Assembly (NCBI GenBank): GCA_905220665.1
Contig: CAJNAR010000165.1
Span: forward strand, 416,940-480,939
DNA from: Albugo candida
Taxonomy: Eukaryota; Oomycota; Peronosporomycetes; Albuginales; Albuginaceae
DNA: 64,000 bases
Direction of reading: 5' to 3'
Shown here: positions 23,901 through 33,755 of the stretch, piece after piece
Layout: each line of letters opens with the position of its first letter
Numbering within the stretch: position 1 is the first letter of the stretch
The notes under the pieces: model-generated
What the model was told of the DNA's origin: nothing
Database searches by the model: none
The model's input: only the letters and a program-made list of their open reading frames with translations
Position numbers and translations under genes: made by a program

Positions 23901-25515
23901 AGCCAGGTCAGCACCTGGTAAGAAGAAACCGCATTTGGGGCTCACAATGGACAGGATGAACATGAAGTTTAGGTCCAAGATTTAAGGCCTCAGGCATTCA
24001 AGCTTTTCACATCAAAAAAAAAGATTCAGTCGCATGGAATGATCACATGAGTTTGCTGATGGACGTAAGTGACGCTGCTGGTGGTGCACCCTATCAGATG
24101 CTCGAAAACATTGGTGAGTATGCGTACTCGTCATGTGCATTCCAAGGGATCCTCCTCTCCTTGCTTAAGCTGTAGCAAGATGGCGTTTTTACACAGCGCT
24201 CTAGTATTCGCTGTCGTGAGATGGCTTGATATTATCTTCTAAATTTCAGATAGATATTTATACGCATTGATTACCTTCAAACAGGTGATACTGAAAAAAA
24301 AGGATTTATTTGCCTGAAGCTAAGAAATGGCCTTACTATGTCACTTCCCCGTTTGCGCCTACTGTACAGTAGTGCACTTGACCTTAGCCATGAGACCGAG
24401 AAGGTTGCCTACTACTATATGTGACTTGTAACAGCACTCTCAAAAAAACGTTTTCCAAGCCCTTCACGTCTTCAACGCTAGGTATCAATGGACATTTTGA
24501 AAAAACCAGCTGTCTAAGCATCCTATGGTGCAAACATCGCAGACATGTTAAATCACCCATGCTTGTTGATTGCATGATTGTCGATATCATCACTCCTTTG
24601 CGATGACGTGATACGAAAACCTCAATAAGACATTTCAGAGTGATACACATGGTAATATCACTGACCCTTCTCATAGACGTAGAAAGTCCACATCCGATCT
24701 TACACGATAAAAAGCACCACTTTGGCTGTAATAATCGTATCGCAAGAGTCCCTTCGTAATGACAAGCGTTGAGAAAAGCCATCAACGTATGGACCACTTG
24801 AAGACATTGCAGCAGGTATTGATTATCTAAACGAGCTATACGACAAAAAAAAACTCAGAATCGAGCTGTTGTTGCTGCCAAAATCGAATCTATATGACCT
24901 TTTGAATGCATGTTTTCTAGTGATTGAAAAACTTTCTACTTCCTATTCCGGTATCATGAGAGCTCGGTGTTTCAAGTCCTCACGACACGGAAGAGCTCTA
25001 AATAGTGAAACATCACCCAGTCAAATAACTCGATGTCAAGGTTTTCTTGAATAATTTGCTTTGCACTTCCTGCGCGTTTGGAGTCTGTCTGAATTTAGAA
25101 CTTCGGATAGCCTACGCAAAAAGAGATGCAAAATTCATCTAGATAACTTTTGGAGAGGCTACCAAGGTGTTGTTATGTCGCCGTGGAAGATATACTTGCT
25201 TTTTCCTGTAGAACAATGTATTGCTGTGCTTTGAATCATTATGCAAGCAATCGCGTACTGCAAACGTGTTGTTTCGGTTAGATAAAAGCTCGGGTTGCAG
25301 CCAAGCGATCCCTTGTTGTTCGGCATGAACCATGCTTCTTGTATTTAGGAGTCACTGCCGCTCATCCACGGGGTCAAGTAACAAATAAAACCAAAAAGCA
25401 GAACTCATGTTGACATACGTCCCCGTTCGTAGCTAGGCCGATGTTCTGAGGAAACCCAGAAGGAACGAATCTAACCGAAGCTCAATACTATTATCAGAAT
25501 CAATGACCAGATTAA
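23901..25515. other. no recognisable gene
   Basis: The longest frame is 137 codons on the minus strand (24797-24384). Its ACHYEGTLAIRLLQPKW segment faintly recalls an integrase zinc-binding region, but the required His/Cys residues are missing. Nothing else stands out. Confidence 0.4.
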
Positions 25516-25519
25516 AGCC

Positions 25520-28500
25520 AAATTAACCATGGATCCTCTTCACTTCCACGTCCAAATAATACATCACCTCCAGCACCACCCAGTGGTTGGCTATATAGCC
25601 ACACAATACAGTCGATTACGAGAGGAGACATTGAAAAAGTTTATTTCGAAAGAGCGACCTCTTGAGATACCCGTTCTGATATTTACCAACTTTTCTGTGA
25701 TAGGATCCAAGGAGGGGAAGCTAGAAACGGAAGCCGTTGCCAAGAAGATGATGGGCCGGGGCATCCAAATCGTGCACATCAGAAACAAAAAGCAAAATGG
25801 TGCATTATCATTTAGTGTCGCTCATCCCCCACGACCGTGCTTCTATCTTCTTAAGCTCAGAGATGGGCCTGAGTTGCTGGTCGTAGTTATTTGGAGACGA
25901 GGATCTCCCTGTGATGGTATCAATGAGATATCCGCCAACCATTGCTTTTTCTCGCAATAAATTTCAGCTATTTACTTGTCAGTGCAACGTCGTGAAAAAA
26001 GGTAGAGGGTTAGCAGCTGACCCAATTTCTTTTAACGCTAAGTTCTCCACGATTGCTTGAACATGGAAAAGCAAATCAGCACTCACGGTGGAATTTCAAC
26101 GTAATTCATGAAATTGGTTATGATCCAATCGACTATATGCTTTGTGAACAGAAATTTTCAGAAGCCCATTTTCATCATCACAATGAATTTGACTCATTAT
26201 AAAAATTTTTACGAATGAAGATTCAACATAGAATATTTGCCGATGACCTGTTGGTGCACCTTGCATCCATATCCAAGCGCAGAAGCAGAATAGTAACAGT
26301 TTTCTAACTTTCCTCTCGGTAGAACGGCTAAAGAATCGAACGAACGAACATTTGAAGTTGTAACTTGGTTTTGCGTCTTCTCATTCAGTATGTACCGCTT
26401 TGAGCTCCCAATTTTCATGGACCAGCGAAGGTAGAAGTGTCCTCCTAAACACACCTCGTATTTGTTGATTGTAGCAAACTACTCAACGTGAACCTCGATG
26501 CTTCTAATAAAGCAACTCGGCACAAAACAAATCGATCAGCTTCTTTTAAATTAAGATCGCAATTGCGGTGGCAGACACTTAGAGAGTTCAACATCTTAAA
26601 TTTAAAGTTCACATTCCATTGCCAGGCACATATCGTCGAGAGCACATCTGCATGAGTAAGAACTACTCAATATGACACTTACAGACTGAATATTACAAGC
26701 AGGAGATGCAAGAGATCATCTCTCGAAAAAGCAATTTTCTCGGCTCAATAACCCTCATTTAATACCAAATGCGAGTACTCTATATTTCCAGGTTGTCGAA
26801 GTAATCAACATCGAAGCGATTTTATCCCTCGAACATTAATGGACGACATCGAGTCACAATGTGGAGAAACTGGAGACGGAATGGAGAAATGGCTGCAAGA
26901 AAAAGAAAAAAGCAGTACAAGATAGCCGATGTGATGTTGAGTCTACTAAGCATGTGTCGAAAGCTAATGTATTTTAACAGCGAACACAGGACACCGATCA
27001 GTCACGACTTTTTTTTAATCAAGTCTTTTAACAAAATGAGCTTCCGGTCGGGAGTAATGCCAGTTATAGCCAAGACTAAAGCTTGGCTCATCACGATGCA
27101 TATGGAGAATTCCTCAAAAAATGGATTCCGTACTCCCGATAGTACTTCTGATGGCATGTCATTCGGATATAGAGCTAAAAAGTCGTCGACCCAGCGAAAA
27201 TATTTGATGAATTTGGAATCATTGGGTCGGGTCATAGGATCCCTAAGTAGCTAAGAGGCTTACTCAATTGATCCATATCAGAAAAAGCTACTGGATTCGA
27301 TCAAGTAGTTATTATTCAGGTATGGTGAACTACCAGCCGTATAATTTAGCTTGATACGGGAACATTTAGCGAGTGTCCGAAGCTCGTATTCGAATATTAT
27401 CTGGTGAGAGGTATCTCAATTCGATAAAATCTACACTTCTATCAAGTTGCTATCAAAAAAGAACACGATATGATCGTGAGAACTACAGACATAACCCACT
27501 ACTTGTATAAAATGTTAATACACTTGGAAAGTACTGAAACATTGATTTCAAATTTTGCTGTTCAAAGTGATCCATCAATACCATAAAGCTTTTGCAAGAC
27601 GACGATCAATACAATAGCGCATTTAAAGACTCACCAGCATAGAATACTTTGTCAGTTATCGTAAGAATGAAGCCCAGCTTCTTCTTTGGGCGCTAAGAGA
27701 GCTTATGACCGAGTCAATTGGACGTACATGCACTACGTTTTCAAAAATGGTGTTGAAGAACGTCTCTCGACTGGGTTGGTCTTATGTTCCCGACAGGAAA
27801 CATAAATGGATAATGGCGATATCACACGTCCTTAATACCCCAACGTGGAGTCAAACAAGGCAAAATCCTCTCCTGGAATTGATTTTTTGACGAAGATTGA
27901 ACTCTGAGATAAATATCACTCTAGTATTTATTCTAAGACACGAATGGGGCCGTGACGCAACTTGAACTTGTCCAAGTCTGTTACGATGGCCATCGGTGCT
28001 AAGCTCAACTTGGGCAAATCACCTTACTCTCGTTGAATTGAACAGCGCCATGCCCTCGAATTGTTAATTTGCCCATGCTGGGCCCGTAAGAGTTGTTCAA
28101 CTATTGAGGCTTTTTTTAGACCAGAGACCAGATCATGCGATGGTTCTATCGACTTTCTACAATCGTTTTTCGATGGTTTTGTTGTATGTTTCTGACGCGC
28201 GCGTACTGTCCGTGGTAGAGTACAGGTCACGCAGCCGATTATTTATTAAGGTTTGTAGAATTAAAGTATGCAAGTAAACATACCCGCCGAGACTATTTGA
28301 CAGTGGCAACCGATACTAAATCGATTTGTGCTTGATTAAAACACAAAAAAGCTTAAAAAACGTTCTTCTGATCAGCTGAGAGTTTTAATATTCTTCGACA
28401 CGATGGTGAGCAGCAAATTCTTTTTTTGGCTGGGCCAGCAAAAGGGCCAACGCATCCGCTTCTTCTAACAGCTCGGATCTACTTCTTCTAATAGTTTGCA

Positions 28501-28755
28501 TTCGCTGCGGCGGCAGTTATTTCTTCGGATTTGGCAACTGCTTCGCCGGATTAATTACAAGTTATTTAACTCTTTTTCGACCACACAAGCTGATGGACAT
28601 TTTTACCATCGCATCCCATTGACGTGCAAAAATGATAGAATGACAGAGCACAACTTCTTGGTGGAAGCAAGTGCTTTAAATGTGGCACCGGATGGTTTAG
28701 AACGATATATATTCAGACTTGAATGGTCAGGAACGCCATCAATACTACATGGTAG
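25520..28755 (+). mobile_element. LINE, family B copy 2 (truncated, decayed)
   Basis: Plus-strand relic of the same family as LINE B1, which lies on the minus strand at 33.7-42.7 kb. Matches to B1, in order: the linker before the endonuclease (25870-25980), the endonuclease domain (about 26070-26850), the reverse transcriptase (about 27270-27960, including GRTCTTFSKMVLKNV beside B1's WTYMFRVLEKMGVG), the connection region (CPRIVNLPMLGP near 28050, beside B1's CPRIPNLTIMGP) and the segment LRRQLFLRIWQLLRR at 28500-28545. It stops near 28755 without the C-terminal zinc finger or tail. The 5' part of ORF1 is absent, and the relic is riddled with stops. Confidence 0.75.
25529..25960 (+). pseudogene. 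open frame in the LINE B2 linker (not a host gene)
   Basis: A 143-codon frame with no recognised domain. Its last third (ELLVVVIWRRGSPCDGI...) aligns at DNA level with LINE B1 just upstream of the endonuclease domain (minus strand, about 38080-37980, KVLVVMVWR). I therefore read it as part of LINE B, either the end of ORF1 or the start of ORF2. The first two thirds do not align convincingly and could be older flanking sequence. Confidence 0.45.
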
Positions 28756-28767
28756 GACTGCAAATGT

Positions 28768-28915
28768 ATCCACTGGATCTGGATCTCAAATTGACATCCA
28801 GTGGATCTGGATCTCAAATTGACATCCAGTGGATCTGGATCTGAAAGTTGGATCCATGTGCTTAATGGATCGGGATCCAGATCTGGATCTAAAATTTAGA
28901 TCCAGATCCATTTGC
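28768..28915. repeat. 28-bp GATC-rich tandem repeat with a 12-bp-arm hairpin
   Basis: Units of 28 bp beginning ATCCASTGGATCTGGATCTC occur at 28768, 28796 and 28824 (the last is partial and diverged). The array continues as GGATCT/AGATCC motifs. A perfect inverted repeat follows: GATCTGGATCTA (28880-28891), a 5-base loop, and TAGATCCAGATC (28897-28908). The array starts right where LINE B2 is truncated. Confidence 0.85.
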
Positions 28916-29446
28916 ATTAAAAACACTAGCATGCATCTACCAAGTACTAAGTATGATGGTCATATGTAGAACCTTAGTGAAGTATGCCGCTGATAACAAT
29001 CTATATCGTAAATATTCTATATATTATATATTGCAGGGTAGATCTGATATTTATGCTTCAGAGGTAGGTTAAAATAGAACTCTGCTTTTTTGGCCAGACC
29101 CCAGAAACCTCTTATGGCCGGTAAAACAGATCACTCGGCATAACGGGATTCCGCTTCCCGAAAGAATAAAAAAATAAAAATCCAAACTTACAATCATAAT
29201 AGATTTCTTGATGTCCTGGTGTCAATGGAATAATCTCAGAGAAACTGACACTAACACTGATACTGAAACTGACTTTACCTGTCGCAGTTTATTCTTGTAA
29301 TGTGTAAAGATGGTTGATATTATTGTGTACGTAGAATATATATCTTGGAATAAGTGCGTTATGTTCAAATGAGGATAGGAATGTACTACGTTAAGGGGTG
29401 ATTTATTTTGTATACACAACAAGACAACAGAATAAAAATTAGCAGA
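28916..29446. other. no recognisable gene
   Basis: AT-rich with a short TA-rich stretch near 29005-29035. No coding, RNA or element signature could be supported. Confidence 0.5.
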
Positions 29447-29650
29447 CTAAAGGAACAATGTCTCAGGCCAACGGCGCCACCTCTGAGGCAGACAATCAAA
29501 TATCAACTGCTCTTGAAAGTCCTGCCAACTAGGGAATGCTAAAGCGGGGCCGCTCCTCAGCTGTCTGGGAAGATTTCGAGGATTATAAAACCCCATAGAG
29601 GGATCTGAATAAAAAAGCCAAGTGCAACAAATGCTCTGCTTGCCTGAGCT
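29447..29650 (-). pseudogene. possible retroelement gag-like fragment
   Basis: The minus-strand peptide ends ALAFPSWQDFQEQLIFD..., and a W..F..... pattern of this kind is seen in retrotransposon Gag proteins. It lies beyond the 3' end of LINE B3 and is out of register with it, so it is probably the sequence into which B3 inserted. Too short to assign. Confidence 0.2.
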
Positions 29651-30764
29651 AGTGGTCCAAAAGTACCGTGTTTTGTAAAAGGGTCCAAAGTACCGTATTG
29701 TGCGAATTGGTGTTCGACATAATACGGTGAGCATAATTAGCCAGCTAGGACTAGGCTCCGAGTTGCACTTGCCTTTCCACTCGCCTGTGCCAGACCCGCA
29801 GCAATTATCTTCAACTTCTAAGAAATCCACCGAATGATCCTTGCGTTGCGGGTTGTTCCAAAACTTTAGCAAGCCGAACGTGTTCCTTGTGGTCGTAACG
29901 CTGTCTTCGAAAGTACCGAACGAGCGCACCAAACGAGTTGTAAATGACGAAAAGTGCTGCAGTTTTCGGAGTTGCTGATCGCTGATCGAACAGACGACGA
30001 TTCCGGTTGGTCCAGATGAAGTACAGCGTCACCGCTTGCGACGCAAGCCATATATCGAAGATAATTGTCTGATAATTCTTCCATGCGGGACGCATTGTCG
30101 GCACAATTGCACATGTAATATGCATCCAACGTGGTCGAGATAAAAACAACTGATCCCACGTAGGGAGTAATTCCCTCCATATTGGTGGTGTTTGATCGCA
30201 CTCGAGAAAGAGATGTTGATCGGATTGTACTGCGCCACACGAAGGCTGCGTACACAATATAATGTCAGGCCTAATATCCTTCAAAAATCAGAAACGAGAT
30301 TGAACTGGCAACATTCGAAAGGCTATACGAAACTGTAAATCTTCGAAAATGGGTAATACACGTCTCCGAAGATGCCGTGATGTAGCCATAAAAGTTGAAA
30401 CTCGTTCTGAATCCAGTGCGTCCGATCTCTCCCGTGATGATCAATGTGTCAACATCGGATGACTCTTGGTTGGCTCGGTAAGTTTCCAGACGATTCGTGA
30501 GAGTTGTGAGCGTGGAATAGATGGAAATAATTTGTCCTTTCCTTTCTTTTTACTCCCACATAAAATGGTCTGCCACTTGCATTTGGTTGGATTCAAGTGA
30601 TGAGACCAATCGTTGAGTGGATACGCTGTAGTAGCTGAGCGACTTCATTGTAAAGTCGACTCAGCAACTTTTCGTTAGCCATATCCGATGTATTCAGATG
30701 TTCATCGTTGTAATAGCTGGCGACGAAATCTTCCTTGAGATTACTCGTCAAATTGAAACTGCTG
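29651..30764 (-). mobile_element. LINE, family B copy 3 (3' fragment)
   Basis: Minus-strand 3' piece nearly collinear with LINE B1 (34.80-33.71 kb). Shared stretches include LNDWSHHL, WQTILCGSKKKGKDKLFPS, RSQLSRIVWKLTE and the C-terminal protein. The 3' untranslated motif GGTCCAAAAGTACCGTGTTT occurs at about 29653, and a second, slightly different copy follows about 35 bp later, a small tandem duplication not seen in B1. The 5' truncation near 30764 is what incomplete target-primed reverse transcription usually leaves. Confidence 0.85.
29815..30284 (-). pseudogene. LINE B3 ORF2 C-terminal domain with zf-RVT finger
   Basis: An open frame of 157 codons (MKDIRPDIILCTQPSCGAVQ...). CTQPSC, then SDQHLFLEC and W, form the Cys/His finger (zf-RVT type) found at the C-terminus of LINE ORF2 proteins. 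It is followed by a helical region (WDQLFLSRPRWMHITCAIV, WLASQAVTLYFIWTNRNRR). The same protein is present in B1 (34184-33756), where the finger itself is less well kept. The rest of ORF2 is lost by truncation. Confidence 0.8.
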
Positions 30765-31400
30765 TCTTAAACAATGATTTTATCCATCACGGCATCTGGT
30801 TTCTATCTGCGCAGTAAGAATTTTAATTGGATGAAGTCTTTCATTAAGAAGTCAACTTACGTGTCGATAGGTCTTGGCGATCAAAATATTTCTTGTAGAA
30901 CAAAGACTGGTGACAAGCTAAATCGTTACACAACTGCAGTAAACAATAATGTGGTGATTTCAAGATACAGCACAAGATATAAGGCACTTCTCTCCCTACA
31001 AATGATCAATGATGGGGCTTGACAATCGGCTTCCTATGAATTGAGCGAGACAATTTCCAACTTTCCATAAAAAGCAGCCCGACGCAGATACGAAGTGTCT
31101 TGTACCAAGCGGTGAACTGTTTTATTAGGAGAACCTGATTCATCATTGATAGTGTAAGTATAAGTTTTAGCAAATTTAGGTCTGTTATGTCCGGTCCTGC
31201 TCTTTGCAAAAACGTTGCATTGATATTTTTAAGTACGATAAAGATGGTATGTCGCTGGTGACGCTACCTCACGATTTCAATTGCCAAACTCTGTGTCCAT
31301 GCAAAACAGTGAGAAGGACACATGAGGTAAGGAAAAGGCGAATTTCGTACATCAAAAGATAGTTTTCCAAAATGCACAACTGAGTAGAATCAAGAAAAGG
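30765..31400. other. no recognisable gene
   Basis: Short frames only (82 codons at 30774-31022 plus; 67 codons at 31209-31006 minus), without family motifs. Confidence 0.45.
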
Positions 31401-33530
31401 CTTTATGGCGATAAAATAGTGCATACTGGCCCGAGCAGCCGAATCCTGCAGTTTCTAGCAATATTACGAATGAGTAAATCGTTACATCAGACGTACCTAT
31501 TTGAAGCGGGAAGTAAGGTCGCCGACGTTCCGCCAGAGTTAATGGTAATAAACAAAGAAAATGCTGTTACGGATAAAGAGCCGGGATTCTTCGAAGAGGA
31601 GGGTATCGTTTTCGAGGGTAAATGAATGAAAAGGCTAAGAAACGGAAGCATTGAGCTACTAAAAGAACCATTATGAAGCGTCAGGATAATTTCTTCGCGG
31701 AAACTAGGTTAAATTTTCACAGGATCATTCATATGTAAGACAAGAGATGGAAGTCCATGCGAAGAAAAATTTCTCTATCGAGCAAATATTAAGAAAACGC
31801 CGAGGTACCAAATCGTGTCCTGATTCAAGTTCATTGCTCAACGAAAAGAGCAGAATCAGAACGGAAAGATGTGTTTGAGCAAGACTGGCACGTGGCCTAG
31901 CGTAACGAAATCATGAGACAAAAGCACGTGGGATAGTACATGAACAGGTTATGAAACGCTCGAAACTACCCTCATATATATTTTTAGGCTCAGTCAAAAA
32001 GGGTATTAAAGAGTGAGCGACTACTTCGCTATAAAGAAACCTTGCTGTCCATCGAGCCTACTATGGATGGTTACACGTTTTATGGACCCCAAGATGGCGA
32101 TTCAATAGTAAACAAGCATGTCGATTGTTCAAAATGAAGATATCGCTTGTCTGCAAGCTGACTTATCTGATTACGATGAAGAAACGCATAGTGTGATGGA
32201 AAATACGAGCGAGTTCGGATGAAGTGTTGACTAAGTTATTGCTAAACACGAAAATTTATGACTGAAGTTCAATCCCAACCAAAGAATTCTCAGAAAAATT
32301 TGCATCAACGGTGGGATGAGCTCGGCAGGGAATAATTCCTGTACACTTCTTAATTTAAGCATATCTAGTCTTTTGTTGCGAAGTGATGTATAAAGCTGAA
32401 CTCGTAAGTACTAAAAGGGCATTATAAAATCGATTCAAGTTAATATGAAATAAGAGAAGCATTAAAGAAAGCTGTACGGTCTACAGAGCTACCAAAGCTA
32501 GTAAAGTATCTCGCGTAGTGAGGTTGATCAAGAAGAGCGTATTGTAAGCCATACATATCGTCCGATACATTGCGAACAAGGAGTAGAAAGGATCAAAAGC
32601 TCTAATAATTTTTACGAACAGGTGACCTGAATCGAGAGACGACAAGTTCTGAAGGTAGAGTCATGCACACACCAGGCTGATGTCAACGAAGTCGTAACAT
32701 TGTACAAGGAGGATCAGGTAGAAACTCTTGAGTTCAGAAAGATCTAGAAGGCTCTGAGCGCTTTGATCATGAGTAAAGAGCATCGAAGTCATTTAAATGC
32801 ACAAGAGAAAGAATAAAATGCGTAAATAGCAGCACAGACACATGACCCCTTCAACGTCTTGATAAAGCTTTCGATATCTTGGCAACCCATTCGATACCTG
32901 CCATCATACGACCAATCGAATGATCAGAACGATTGTTTCTAATAAATTCTTATGGAGCGTAGGGACCAAAGACTACTCTCATAAATTAATGAAGCAATTA
33001 TTAAAAAAAGCTTGTCGAGAGACGTGCACGTTCACCCATTGACGATTGCACGCAATTTCTGTAGCACTTGAGGTGTGGTAAGCTTCCAATGCGTGGAAAG
33101 ACGTCAACTTAGTGCCGATGTGGGGAATCCTCGTTCAGATCCACCAATAAAATTCTAATCGCGAGGACAGAAATGTGATTCTGAACAATCAACAAACCGA
33201 GGAAGATATTCACAAATTTGAACTTTGGTTGGGCACAAGTCGGATCGACCAAGCCAGATAAAAGCTGGAAGAATAAAATATTGTAAATGAAGAAGGAGCA
33301 AGCTGTGCTCCCAAGATATCAGCTATGAAAGAGGTGAAGAGAAACTTGAAAAACGAAATCCTGCATCACCAAATCGTTAACAGCGTAGTTCCACGCCTTT
33401 GTTTTTCAGCCAACGCGGTGAGACTAATTTAAGTCATTCATAGCATGAAAGACGGTTTATAGAGCTCGTTTAATTGCATCAGAACGTATCCGACATGGCT
33501 CAGTTGAAGGTGTCAATATTACTATAATTA
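31401..33530 (+). pseudogene. purine-rich stretch, possible decayed plus-strand gene
   Basis: For about 2 kb the plus strand is clearly richer in A and G than in C and T. When read through stops it gives acidic/lysine-rich peptides with coding character, for example PPELMVINKENAVTDKEPGFFEEEG (31530-31600 region, in two parts) and LSIEPTMDGYTFYGPQDGDS (about 32045-32105). Stops and frame changes occur every 20-60 codons. I recognise no family. It could equally be an old coiled-coil gene or an element's gag region. Confidence 0.22.
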
Positions 33531-33683
33531 GACTAACTGACTTCTCTAACATATACTGTATGCATATAAAAAACGTTTCGTAGAAATACCTGTGAGAGAT
33601 GATAATATGTCTCCTCGTTGATAATCCTGTATTGCAGTAGCTCAGTCACCTCGATACGAGACTGTGTCCAGCTTGTGAATGCT

Positions 33684-33710
33684 GTAAAGTTGTAAAGTTG
33701 TAAAGTTGTA
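33684..33710. repeat. 8-bp tandem repeat, 3' tail of LINE B1
   Basis: GTAAAGTT repeated 3.4 times on the plus strand (AACTTTAC on the LINE strand), directly after the B1 3' untranslated motif GGTCCAAAAGCACCGTGTTT. This marks the 3' terminus of LINE B1. Confidence 0.75.
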
Positions 33711-33755
33711 GAAATGGTCCAAAAGCACCGTGTTTTGCAACTGGTGTGCGCCACA

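Noticed and set aside
24384..24797. Integrase zinc-binding domain on the minus strand
   Set aside because: Only a faint ACHYEGTLAIRLLQPKW resemblance; the His/Cys ligands are not in place and nothing around it supports a retroelement.
25529..25960. Independent 143-codon host gene
   Set aside because: Its 3' third aligns with the LINE B1 linker, and LINE B2 continues directly downstream.
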